Origin: Sva-07 sp963715285
Lineage (GTDB): Bacteria; Actinomycetota; Acidimicrobiia; Acidimicrobiales; Ilumatobacteraceae
Length of the DNA stretch: 64,000 bases
Direction of reading: 5' to 3'
Assembly: GCA_963715285.1 (NCBI GenBank)
Contig: CAVQRU010000002.1
Location: 124,001 to 188,000, forward strand
In this document: positions 17,290 to 25,528 of the stretch, one piece after another
Position numbering within the stretch: position 1 is the first letter of the stretch
Layout: every line of letters starts with the position of its first letter
Made by a program: the position numbers and the translations under genes
The notes under the pieces: generated by a model
The model's input: the letters and a program-made list of their open reading frames with translations, nothing else
What the model was told of the DNA's origin: nothing
Database searches by the model: none

Positions 17290-18206
17290 TCGTCGAGGCG
17301 GTGCCGTCAGCGCTGGCGGGCGAACGGTTGGATCGGATCGTCGCCCTGATCGGTGATCTCAGTCGAGCCGAGGCGGCGGCCACGATCGCCGCCGGTGGTG
17401 TGCGTGTCGACGGCGCGCCCGCAGCGTCCGGCAAGATCCGGCTCGTCGAGGGCCAGACCGTGGAGGTCGACCCGGCGGCGGTTCCCGGACCGGTGTTGCC
17501 GACGTCCGACCGGACCGTCGAGTTCGATGTCGTCTACGACGACGACGCCGTGATCGTGATCGACAAACCCCCGGGGCTCGTGGTGCATCCGGGCGCCGGC
17601 AACCTCGACGGCACGCTCGTGAGCGGGCTGCTCGCCCGCTACCCGGAACTCGAGGGCGTGGGCGACGATCCGGTACGGCCCGGCATCGTTCACCGCCTCG
17701 ACGCCGGGAGTTCAGGGCTGCTGGTGGTCGCCCGCACGAGCGAGGCGGCCGCTCAGCTCATCGAACAGTTCGCCGACCACAGTGCGACGCGACGCTACGA
17801 CGCCGTCGTCTGGGGGGTGCCCGATGCTCCGCACGGCATCATCGACGCCCCGATCGGGCGGGATCGCGGTGATCCACTCAAGATGGCGGTGGTCACGGGT
17901 GGTCGTCCGGCGCGAACCGACTATCGGGTGGTCGGGACCTATTCGTCACCGGCGCTCGTCTCGCGTCTGGAGTGTCGTCTCGAGACGGGACGGACCCACC
18001 AGATCCGCGTGCATCTGTCGTCGATCAACCACCCGCTCGTCGGCGATCCCACCTACGGCCAGCGCCGTCCGGTGTTGGGCCTCACGCGGCCGTTCCTGCA
18101 TGCGGCCGAACTGGCTTTCGACCACCCGCTCACCGGCGAGCGGGTCACGTTCACCAGCCCCTTGGCCCCCGACCTCCAAGCCTGGCTCGACGCTGCCGAG
18201 GTGTAG
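17286..18206 (+). CDS. rluD: RluD-family 23S rRNA pseudouridine synthase
   Basis: Converts specific uridines of large-subunit rRNA to pseudouridine. ATG 17286 overlaps the lspA stop; 306 aa. N-terminal S4 RNA-binding domain (ERLDRIVALIGDLSRAEAAA), then the catalytic domain with VIDKPPGLVVHPG and HRLDAGSSGLLVVA (catalytic Asp in HRLD; usual HRLDxxTSG), and C-terminal ETGRTHQIRVHL plus GDPTYG. The lspA-rluD pair is common in actinobacteria. Confidence 0.95.
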   Translation: MIVEAVPSALAGERLDRIVALIGDLSRAEAAATIAAGGVRVDGAPAASGKIRLVEGQTVEVDPAAVPGPVLPTSDRTVEFDVVYDDDAVIVIDKPPGLVVHPGAGNLDGTLVSGLLARYPELEGVGDDPVRPGIVHRLDAGSSGLLVVARTSEAAAQLIEQFADHSATRRYDAVVWGVPDAPHGIIDAPIGRDRGDPLKMAVVTGGRPARTDYRVVGTYSSPALVSRLECRLETGRTHQIRVHLSSINHPLVGDPTYGQRRPVLGLTRPFLHAAELAFDHPLTGERVTFTSPLAPDLQAWLDAAEV

Positions 18207-18234
18207 CGGACACGCCGGCGACGGACGTGTCCGC
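18206..18234. terminator. Hairpin between convergent rluD and rrf2
   Basis: Perfect 9-bp inverted repeat GCGGACACG / CGTGTCCGC with an 11-nt loop, immediately after the rluD stop and before the end of the minus-strand rrf2 gene. No T-run follows. The convergent position suggests a bidirectional terminator. Confidence 0.55.
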
Positions 18235-18268
18235 GACCGGTGGAGAAGCGTCGGCGACGAACGGGAAG

Positions 18269-18703
18269 TCAGGGCCAGGGAGCGTCGCCGCGGGCGATGT
18301 CGGCGATGCCGGCGAGCGTGAAGCCCTCGAGGTAGGTGCGCATGTGGTCACCGGCCTTGTTCCAGATTCCCAGGAGGACGCACTGGCCCTCGTGGTCGCA
18401 CGATCCGTCCTGGTGCGGCTGTCCGAAATCGCCGAGCGTGATCGGGCCGTCGACCGCCGAGACGATCTCCGACAGCCGGATCTCGGAGGGCGGTCGAGCG
18501 AGGACGTAGCCGCCGCCGACGCCCCGCTTGGAGCGCACGAGGCCGGCGCCCTTGAGGGCGAGGAGGATCTGTTCGAGGTAGGGCTGGGGGAGCGCGGTGC
18601 GTTCGGCGATGTCCCGTACCGACGTGGGGCCACCCTCGTCGCCGTGCAGCGCCAGCGACAGCAGCGCACGGCAGGCATAGTCACCACGGGTCGAGATGCG
18701 CAC
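18269..18703 (-). CDS. Rrf2-family transcriptional regulator
   Basis: 144 aa winged-helix protein of the IscR/NsrR/RirA family. Opens MRISTRGDYACRALLSLALH, with the recognition helix in LPQPYLEQILLALKGAGLV and the wing SKRGVGGGYVLARPP. The cluster-binding loop has C102-x5-C108, but where IscR has its third Cys there is Trp (W114), so binding of an Fe-S cluster is uncertain. No isc/suf or nitrosative-stress gene lies next to it. A TAGGGT hexamer on the minus strand (18710-18715) may be its -10, leaving a leader of only about 5 nt. Confidence 0.9.
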   Translation of the reverse strand: MRISTRGDYACRALLSLALHGDEGGPTSVRDIAERTALPQPYLEQILLALKGAGLVRSKRGVGGGYVLARPPSEIRLSEIVSAVDGPITLGDFGQPHQDGSCDHEGQCVLLGIWNKAGDHMRTYLEGFTLAGIADIARGDAPWP

Positions 18704-18777
18704 GAGGCCACCCTATTCACTGGACGTCGCCCGGCAGCGCTTGTCGTCGGGTGGCGGGACGTGGTGGACTGCTCCCC

Positions 18778-19899
18778 GTGACGATGACTGGCGCCGAGGG
18801 TCCGATCATTCCGGACTACCGGGGTGCCAACGTTCGAGGCATCGTGCCGGCCCTGCTCGGGCCGGCGTCGTGGGCCACGGGCCTGCCCGACTGGATGCCG
18901 AACGAGGTGGCCGATGCCCGCAGCGTGGTGCTGCTCGTACTCGACGGTCTGGGTTGGGATCAGCTGCAGGACCACCGCGAGCTGATGCCGACGGTGTCGG
19001 CGATGACCGGTGGTCCGATCCACACGGTGGCGCCCACCACCACGGCCACCGCCCTGAGCTCGATCACCACCGGCCTGACACCGGCGGAGCACGGCCTGAT
19101 CGGCTACCGGATCGTGCTCGGCGGTGAGATCGTGAACGTGCTCCGATGGTGCGTGGGGGATCAGCCGGTCCGGCGCTCGCATCCACCGCGCGACGTCCAG
19201 CCCTACGACCCGTTCCTCGGGCAGGCCGTTCCGGTCGTCAGCCCGGCCGAGCTGCAGAACTCCGCGTTCAGCGAGGCACATCTGCGCGGGTGTCGACCGG
19301 TGGGATGGCGGGCGTCGTCGTCGATCGCGGTCGAGGCGCGGCACCAGGTGGAGGCCGGCGAGCGGTTCGTGTACTGCTACTACGGCGGCATCGACAAGAT
19401 CGCGCACGAACGCGGCTTCGGGCCGTACTACGACGCCGAGCTGCGCGCGGCTGACGCACTGGTCGCCGACGTCCTGGCCACGCTCCCGACCGGCACGACG
19501 TTGCTCGTGACCGCCGATCACGGCCAGGTCGAGGTGGGGAGCCGGATCGTGGTGCCATCGGCCGAGCTGCTCGCGAACGTGACGATGCAGTCGGGTGAGG
19601 GACGGTTCCGCTGGCTCCACGTCGCGAAGGGAGCGATCGACGACGTCGCCGCAGTGGCGAACGACGAGGTCGGGCACCTGGCCTGGGTGGCGACCCGGGA
19701 GCAGATGCTCGACGAGGAGTGGTTCGGCGCGGCGATGGCGCCGGCGGTTCGTTCACGTCTCGGCGACCTGGCCCTCGTGGCGCGTGCGCCGGTGAGCTTC
19801 CACGACCCCGCAGACTCCGGCCCCTTCGAGTTGGTGTGCCGTCACGGATCGTTGACGTCGGCGGAAGTGAACGTGCCGCTGGTCGCGGCATCGGTGTGA
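18778..19899 (+). CDS. Alkaline-phosphatase-superfamily phosphodiesterase/nucleotide pyrophosphatase-like protein
   Basis: 373 aa, metal-dependent phosphate-ester hydrolase of the NPP type by motif. First metal-binding Asp in VVLLVLDGLGWDQL, nucleophile Thr region APTTTATALSSITTG, then YYGGIDKIAHERGF and LLVTADHGQVEV carrying the remaining metal ligands. No signal peptide, so probably cytoplasmic; substrate unknown. Start GTG 18778 and ATG 18784 are both possible; neither has a clear ribosome site. It is divergent from rrf2 and followed by bpa after 19 nt. Confidence 0.82.
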   Translation: MTMTGAEGPIIPDYRGANVRGIVPALLGPASWATGLPDWMPNEVADARSVVLLVLDGLGWDQLQDHRELMPTVSAMTGGPIHTVAPTTTATALSSITTGLTPAEHGLIGYRIVLGGEIVNVLRWCVGDQPVRRSHPPRDVQPYDPFLGQAVPVVSPAELQNSAFSEAHLRGCRPVGWRASSSIAVEARHQVEAGERFVYCYYGGIDKIAHERGFGPYYDAELRAADALVADVLATLPTGTTLLVTADHGQVEVGSRIVVPSAELLANVTMQSGEGRFRWLHVAKGAIDDVAAVANDEVGHLAWVATREQMLDEEWFGAAMAPAVRSRLGDLALVARAPVSFHDPADSGPFELVCRHGSLTSAEVNVPLVAASV

Positions 19900-19918
19900 T
19901 CCAGCTAGAAAGGGAGAC

Positions 19919-20413
19919 ATGACCGACAACAACGGCTCGGAGCCGATCACGCCCGACGAAGTGACCGCGAGTCCGTCGAGCGAGCCGGTGCCCGAGCCGG
20001 AGGAGTCCGTGACGTCGCCGGCCAAGGTGATGCGCATCGGTTCGATGGTGAAGCAACTCCTCGAGGAGGTGCGTGGTGCGCCACTCGACGAGGCCTCGCG
20101 GGAGCGTCTGGCGGAGATCTACGAACGTTCGATCGCCGAGCTGTCCGAGGCGCTGTCGCCCGACCTCCAAGACGAGCTCCACAGCCTGGCCCTGCCGTTC
20201 GACGAGGGGGAGGTGCCGAGCGAGTCGGAACTGCGTATCGCCAAGGCACAGCTCGTCGGGTGGCTCGAGGGCCTGTTCCACGGCATCCAGGCCACGCTGA
20301 TGGCCCAGCAGTTCGCGGCGCGTCAGCAACTCCAGGAGATGCGCCAGCTCCCCGGAGGCCAGATGGTGCCCGGCCAACAGCCAGGCAGCGACCGCCCCGG
20401 CACCTACCTCTAG
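19919..20413 (+). CDS. bpa: Bpa/PafE-type bacterial proteasome activator
   Basis: ATP-independent ring protein that opens the actinobacterial 20S proteasome and delivers unfolded substrates. 164 aa, with AAAGGGAG ribosome site. An acidic disordered N-terminus (to ~35) precedes the helical core SPAKVMRIGSMVKQLLEEVR, APLDEASRERLAEIYERS and AQLVGWLEGLFHGIQATL, very similar to mycobacterial Bpa. It ends with a Gly/Gln/Pro tail and GTYL, the place of the GQYL proteasome-docking motif. Proteasome genes themselves are not in this window. Confidence 0.92.
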   Translation: MTDNNGSEPITPDEVTASPSSEPVPEPEESVTSPAKVMRIGSMVKQLLEEVRGAPLDEASRERLAEIYERSIAELSEALSPDLQDELHSLALPFDEGEVPSESELRIAKAQLVGWLEGLFHGIQATLMAQQFAARQQLQEMRQLPGGQMVPGQQPGSDRPGTYL

Positions 20414-20645
20414 CCCCCAGCCCAGCCCAGCCCCCGCCCCCACCCAGGAATCGGCCACGGATGGCAGTCCCGACAGCGAACGGGTGGCGCCGGGACAGCG
20501 AACGGGTGGCACCGGGGCGGTGGAGGGACCGGCCGGAGGCCGCACGCCCTCCGCCGTGCCGGTGACAGGACCCGTGAGCGGGAGCGACGACGCGAGCGCT
20601 ATGGTCGTGCGAACAACATCGATGTAATCCTGACAGAACAGATCC
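20414..20645. other. Intergenic region upstream of dnaE
   Basis: 232 bp without a credible gene. It begins C-rich (CCAGCCCAGCC-like), carries a 22-bp tandem duplication (20472-20515) and a GGCCGGAGGCC dyad, and ends with TGTAATCCTGACAG near 20625-20640, which may hold the dnaE promoter although no clean TANNNT-start spacing is seen. Confidence 0.6.
20472..20515 (+). repeat. 22-bp tandem duplication
   Basis: Two adjacent copies of GACAGCGAACGGGTGGCGCC plus GG, 21 of 22 positions identical (G/A difference at 20489/20511). Function unknown; lies 130 bp upstream of dnaE. Confidence 0.75.
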
Positions 20646-23600
20646 GTGACCGATTCCTTCACCCACCTCCACGTCCACACCGAGTTCTCGATGCTCGACG
20701 GAGCGGCGAGGCTGGACGAACTGGTGGCCAAGGCCGTGCGCGACGGCATGCCCGCGATCGGCATGACCGACCACGGCAACATGTACGGCACGTTGGACTT
20801 CTACAAGGAGTGCAACAAGCAGGGGATCAAGCCGATCATCGGCACCGAGGCGTACATGGCCTACGACAGCCGGGCCGAACGCCCTGCGCGGCGGGGCCGC
20901 ATCGACGACTCCGGCGGCGACACCGAGGGTGGCAAGAAGCTCTACTACCACCTGACCCTGCTGGCCGAGAACCAGACCGGCTACAAGAACCTGATCCAGC
21001 TGTCGAGCCTGGCGTTCATGGAGGGCTACTACTACAAGCCCCGGATGGACTGGGAGCTGCTCGAGAAGTACTCCGACGGCCTGATCGCCACCACGGGCTG
21101 CCTCGGCGGCCAGGTGCTGCAGGCGTTGCTCAACGGCGACGACAAGGGCGCGGTCGAGAAGGCGGCGCGCCTCCAGGACATCTTCGGGCGAGACAACCTC
21201 TTCGTCGAGCTGCAGGACCACGGTCTCGCGGCGCAGCGCGAGACCAACCCGAAGCTGATCGAGATCGCCAAGAAGATCGGTGCGCCGCTCCTCGCCACCA
21301 ACGACAGCCACTACACGCACCAGGAGGACCACGAGTCGCACGACGCGCTGCTGTGTGTGCAGACCGGCGCGCTGCTGTCCGACGCGAAGCGGTTCAAGTT
21401 CGAGGGCAGCGAGCACTACCTGAAGTCGCCGGCCGAGATGCGGTACCTGTTCCGCGAGGTGCCGTCGGCGTGCGACAACACGCTGTGGATCGCAGAGCGC
21501 GCGGATCTCGAGATCGAGTTCGGCAATCCGCTGCTTCCCGAGTTCCCGGTGCCGGACGGGTTCGCGAGCGACGCCGACTACCTGCGCCACCTCACGTACG
21601 AGGGCGCACGCAAGCGGTGGGGCGACAATCTCTCGGCCGACGTCGAGGAGCGTCTCGCCTACGAGTTGAAGACGATCAACGACATGGGGTTCGCGTCGTA
21701 CTTCCTGATCACGTGGGACCTGATCAAGCATGCCCGCGACTCGCGAATCCGGGTCGGGCCGGGCCGGGGATCCGCAGCAGGCTGCGCGGTGGCCTACTGC
21801 CTGTGGATCACCGACCTCGACCCGATCAAGTACGACCTGCTCTTCGAACGGTTCCTCAACCCGAGTCGCATCTCGATGCCCGACATCGACATGGACTTCG
21901 ACTCGCGCTACCGCGACGAGATGATCCGCTACGCCGCCGAGCGCTACGGGCGCGACCACGTCGCCCAGATCATCACCTTCGGCACGATCAAGGCGCGCAA
22001 CGCCGTACGCGACGCCGCACGGGTCCTCGGTTACCCGTACGGGGTCGGCGACAAGCTCGCCAAGGCGATGCCACCGATGGTGATGGGGCGCGACACGCCG
22101 CTCAAGTACTGCTTCGAACAGAACCCGAAGTACGCCGACGGCTACAAGGCTGCTGCCGACCTCCGGGCGATGTACGACACCGACGACGACCTGAAGAAGG
22201 TGATCGACGTCGCTCGTGGACTGGAGGGTCTGAAACGTTCCGACGGCATCCATGCAGCGGCGGTGGTGATCACCAAGGATCCGGTCACCGATTACGTCCC
22301 GATCCAGCGCAAGCCCGAGTCGGGTCAGGATCCCGCCGACGCCCCGGTCGTCACGCAGTACGAAATGCACGGCGTCGAGGATCTCGGGTTGCTGAAGATG
22401 GACTTCCTGGGGTTGCGCAACCTCGACGTCATCACCGATGCCGAGGAGATGATCCAGCGCCAGCGCGACCCCGACTTCGTCGTCGAGAACATTCCGATGG
22501 ACGACGCCGCCACCTTCGCGCTGCTCTCGCGCGGCGACACGATCGGGGTGTTCCAGCTGGAGTCGCCGCCGATGCGCCAACTGCTCAAGGCGATGGCGCC
22601 GAACAGCTTCGAGGACGTCTCGGCCGTGCTCGCGCTCTATCGGCCGGGCCCGATGAGCGTCAACATGCACTACGACTACGCCGATCGCAAGAACGGACGC
22701 AAGCCGGTCGAGTACTTCCACGAGGACGCCGAGGACGTGCTCGACGACACCTACGGCCTGATGATCTACCAGGAGAGCGTGATGCGGGTCGCGCAGAAGT
22801 TCGCCGGGTACTCGCTCGCCGAGGCGGACAACCTCCGGAAGGCCTGTGGCAAGAAGATCCGCGAGCTGATGGCCAAGGAGCGTGACGCATTCGAAGCCGG
22901 CGTGGAACGCACGGGGTACGGCAAGGACCTCGGCCCCCAGCTGTTCGACATCATCGAGAAGTTCGCCGACTACGCCTTCAACAAGAGCCACACCTTCGGC
23001 TACGGCCTGGTCACCTACCAGACGGCCTATCTCAAGGCCCACTACCCGGTCGAGTACGTCGCCTGCCTGCTGACCAGCGTCAAGAACAACCTCGACAAGG
23101 CCGCGATCTACCTCAGCGACTGCCGTTCGATGGGCATCAAGGTCCTGCCACCGGACGTCAACCGGTCGATGTCGAACTTCGGAGCGCTGGCGACCACGGA
23201 GTTGCCACCGGGGGTCACGTTGCCGGTTGGCAGTCCCGGTGCGATCACGTTCGGACTGTCGGCGGTTCGCAACGTCGGCGAGGCGCTCGTCGAGCTGCTG
23301 ATCGCCGAGCGTGAGGAGAACGGTCAGTTCACGAGCTTTCACGACTTCGTGGAGCGCGTACCCGAGCCGGTGCTCAACAAGCGCACGATCGAATCGCTGA
23401 TCAAGGGCGGGGCCTTCGACACGCTGGGTCACACCCGCCGCGGCCTGTTGACCGTGTTCGAGCACATCATCGACACCACCGTCAAGCGCCGCCGCGAACG
23501 TGAGAAGGGCGTGATGAGCCTGTTCGGCGACTGGGGCGACGCCGACGGCGACACGCAGAGCGCCGGCGGTGACGGGTTCGACGAACGCACCGAGATCCCT

Positions 23601-24233
23601 GACCTGGCCTTCGACAAGACCGAGCAACTTCGCTACGAGAAGGAGATGCTCGGTCTGTACGTGTCCGATCACCCGCTGTTCGGGGTCGAGGCCGCACTGA
23701 AACGCAAGGTCGAGCAGTCGGTGCTCGACCTGCAGACCATGGAGGACGGGGCGAACGTCGTCGTCGGTGGGGTGATCACCAACCTGGCGCGCAAGTTCAC
23801 GAAGAAGGGCGACCAGATGGCGGTGTTCCTCCTGGAGGACCTCGACGCATCGATCGAGGTCACGATCTTCCCGCGGACGCTCGCCGAACAGGGCCACAAG
23901 CTCGAAGACGACCTCATCGTGGCCGTCAAGGGTCGCCTCGACCGCCGTGACGAGTCCCGTTTCGGCCTGATCGGTCAGACGGTGACGGTGCTGTCGGGGT
24001 TGAGCGACGGTCCTGCGGCCCCGCTGCGGCTGCGTCTGCCCTCGGCCGCGCTCGACGAGCTGAAGATCCAGCGCCTCAAGCGCATCCTGCGTGAACACCC
24101 GGGTGATTCCGTCGTGATGGTCGACATCGGGCAGGGCAAGGTGCTGAAGTTGGCCGACGAGTTCCGCGTCGATCTCGACCGCTCGGTGGGTGAACTCCGC
24201 ATGGCCTTCGGACATGAGGCGGTGCTGCTGTAG
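20646..24233 (+). CDS. dnaE: DNA polymerase III alpha subunit (DnaE1 type)
   Basis: Replicative polymerase catalytic subunit. GTG 20646; 1195 aa. PHP domain at the N-terminus (FTHLHVHTEFSMLDGAA, GMTDHGNMYGTLDFY, LATNDSHYTHQED), palm with RVGPGRGSAAGCAVAYCL and catalytic MPDIDMDFDSRYRDEM, fingers (GVFQLESPPMRQLL, LYRPGPMS, NKSHTFGYGLVTYQTAYLKA), tandem helix-hairpin-helix and a C-terminal OB fold (VVVGGVITNLARKFTKKGDQ). Length and PHP metal residues match the essential DnaE1 rather than the error-prone DnaE2. Its TAG stop is also part of the next gene's -10 hexamer. Confidence 0.97.
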   Translation: MTDSFTHLHVHTEFSMLDGAARLDELVAKAVRDGMPAIGMTDHGNMYGTLDFYKECNKQGIKPIIGTEAYMAYDSRAERPARRGRIDDSGGDTEGGKKLYYHLTLLAENQTGYKNLIQLSSLAFMEGYYYKPRMDWELLEKYSDGLIATTGCLGGQVLQALLNGDDKGAVEKAARLQDIFGRDNLFVELQDHGLAAQRETNPKLIEIAKKIGAPLLATNDSHYTHQEDHESHDALLCVQTGALLSDAKRFKFEGSEHYLKSPAEMRYLFREVPSACDNTLWIAERADLEIEFGNPLLPEFPVPDGFASDADYLRHLTYEGARKRWGDNLSADVEERLAYELKTINDMGFASYFLITWDLIKHARDSRIRVGPGRGSAAGCAVAYCLWITDLDPIKYDLLFERFLNPSRISMPDIDMDFDSRYRDEMIRYAAERYGRDHVAQIITFGTIKARNAVRDAARVLGYPYGVGDKLAKAMPPMVMGRDTPLKYCFEQNPKYADGYKAAADLRAMYDTDDDLKKVIDVARGLEGLKRSDGIHAAAVVITKDPVTDYVPIQRKPESGQDPADAPVVTQYEMHGVEDLGLLKMDFLGLRNLDVITDAEEMIQRQRDPDFVVENIPMDDAATFALLSRGDTIGVFQLESPPMRQLLKAMAPNSFEDVSAVLALYRPGPMSVNMHYDYADRKNGRKPVEYFHEDAEDVLDDTYGLMIYQESVMRVAQKFAGYSLAEADNLRKACGKKIRELMAKERDAFEAGVERTGYGKDLGPQLFDIIEKFADYAFNKSHTFGYGLVTYQTAYLKAHYPVEYVACLLTSVKNNLDKAAIYLSDCRSMGIKVLPPDVNRSMSNFGALATTELPPGVTLPVGSPGAITFGLSAVRNVGEALVELLIAEREENGQFTSFHDFVERVPEPVLNKRTIESLIKGGAFDTLGHTRRGLLTVFEHIIDTTVKRRREREKGVMSLFGDWGDADGDTQSAGGDGFDERTEIPDLAFDKTEQLRYEKEMLGLYVSDHPLFGVEAALKRKVEQSVLDLQTMEDGANVVVGGVITNLARKFTKKGDQMAVFLLEDLDASIEVTIFPRTLAEQGHKLEDDLIVAVKGRLDRRDESRFGLIGQTVTVLSGLSDGPAAPLRLRLPSAALDELKIQRLKRILREHPGDSVVMVDIGQGKVLKLADEFRVDLDRSVGELRMAFGHEAVLL

Positions 24234-24236
24234 AAT
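24231..24236 (+). promoter_or_regulatory. Leaderless-type -10 element (TAGAAT) overlapping the dnaE stop
   Basis: TAGAAT begins with the dnaE stop codon and ends 7 nt before ATG 24244. No ribosome site precedes that ATG. Another in-frame ATG (24235) lies within the hexamer. Confidence 0.55.
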
Positions 24237-24243
24237 GGTGCGA

Positions 24244-24900
24244 ATGGCACTCGACGTCTCGACCAACGACGCTTCGGCGCTGACGGACTCCGACCTCGAC
24301 GAACTGGCGTCGATGGAGGACGCGTTCAGTGCCGGCCAGCTCTCCAAGGCCAAGGAGGACTGGGTTCTCATCACGACCGCTCGATTCGGATCGGCCCTGC
24401 ACGGGTTCACGTTCTCCACCCTCGAGCGCATCGGCGGAACGCCGTGCGTGTTGATCGGGCTGATGTCCGTCAAGCGGTCGTCGAAGCGTGATCAGGTGCT
24501 GCGTGGCCTCGTTGGCGAGGCGTACCACCGGGCCCTGATGGCGTTTCCCGACGAGGACGTGGTGGTCGGATGTCGATTCGTCAACGCCGACGGCCTCGAG
24601 GCGTTCAAGGACCTGCGGGAGGTCACCCCGTCGCCGGGCAGCAACGCCGTCGGCGAGGAACGTGCCTGGGGTCGGCGACTCGCCAAGCGATTCGGTGTCG
24701 ACGCCAAGTACGACGCGAAGTCGTTCATCGCGGCCAGCGGCAGTGCCGACGGGTATCTCGACCACGAATCGTCGAAGCCCGACAAACTCGATCCCGCGGT
24801 CGTCGAGATGTTCTCGGCCGTCCCGGTCGCCAAGGGCGGTGCCATGGTGGTGTACGGCTGGACCATGGCCGAAGACCTGCTCAAGCTGGGGAAGCGCTGA
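24244..24900 (+). CDS. Conserved-looking hypothetical protein
   Basis: 218 aa; I do not recognise the family. It has no signal peptide or membrane segment and alternates helix- and strand-like stretches: DLDELASMEDAFSAGQLSKA, then WVLITTARFGSALHGFTFST, CVLIGLMSVKRSSKRDQVLR, VVVGCRFVNADGLEAFKDL and a late GGAMVVYGWTMAEDLLKL. Start ATG 24244 is chosen from the -10 spacing. Codon use resembles neighbouring housekeeping genes. It is followed after 10 nt by the nitroreductase and may form a two-gene unit with it. Confidence 0.75.
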   Translation: MALDVSTNDASALTDSDLDELASMEDAFSAGQLSKAKEDWVLITTARFGSALHGFTFSTLERIGGTPCVLIGLMSVKRSSKRDQVLRGLVGEAYHRALMAFPDEDVVVGCRFVNADGLEAFKDLREVTPSPGSNAVGEERAWGRRLAKRFGVDAKYDAKSFIAASGSADGYLDHESSKPDKLDPAVVEMFSAVPVAKGGAMVVYGWTMAEDLLKLGKR

Positions 24901-24910
24901 AGTCCCTGAC

Positions 24911-25528
24911 ATGACCGAGTTCGCCGAGGTCGTCCGATCCCGGCGAATGACCAGGGCGTTCGACGCTCGTCCGATCGACCCGCTCGTGATCGACGAGCTC
25001 GTCGACCTCGCCGCTCGCTCGCCCAGTGCCGGCAAGACACAGGGCTGGCACCTGGTGGTGCTCGAAGGCGAGGAGACCGCGCTGTTCTGGGACGCCACGC
25101 TGCCGGCGGTGAAGCGTGACTCGTTCCGCTGGAAACGGCTGCTGAACGCCCCCGTGATCGCACTGCCGCTCGCCGACTCGAAGGCGTACGTCGACCGGTA
25201 CGGCGAACCCGACAAGGTGCAGACCGGGTTGGGCTCCGGGGCCTCGGCGTGGCCGGTGCCGTACTGGACGATCGACACGTCGATGGCGGTCATGACGCTG
25301 TTGCTCGCCGCCGAGGACGCCGGGCTCGGCGCCCTGTTCTTCGGAGTGTTCCGCGGTGAACGAGAGTTGCGTCAACGGCTCGGCATCCCCGGCGGTCTGG
25401 AACTTCTCGGGGCGCTCGCGCTCGGGTACCCGGCCGACCTCGTCGAGGGAACCGAGTCAGGCCCGGGACGCAGCGCAGCGCGCGAACGACGCCGACCCCG
25501 TCAGATCATTCACCGGGCCGGGTGGTGA
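24911..25528 (+). CDS. Nitroreductase-family flavoprotein
   Basis: 205 aa, predicted FMN-dependent oxidoreductase. N-terminal FMN-binding pattern EVVRSRRMTRAFDARPIDP and ARSPSAGKTQGWHLVVLEGE are typical; SMAVMTLLLAAEDAGLGALF carries the second conserved region, and ALALGYPAD the C-terminal FMN phosphate contact. Electron donor and substrate cannot be told; F420-dependent members exist in actinobacteria and npdG elsewhere in this window implies F420 is available. Its 3' end overlaps the end of the opposite-strand DUF255 gene by 23 bp. Confidence 0.88.
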   Translation: MTEFAEVVRSRRMTRAFDARPIDPLVIDELVDLAARSPSAGKTQGWHLVVLEGEETALFWDATLPAVKRDSFRWKRLLNAPVIALPLADSKAYVDRYGEPDKVQTGLGSGASAWPVPYWTIDTSMAVMTLLLAAEDAGLGALFFGVFRGERELRQRLGIPGGLELLGALALGYPADLVEGTESGPGRSAARERRRPRQIIHRAGW

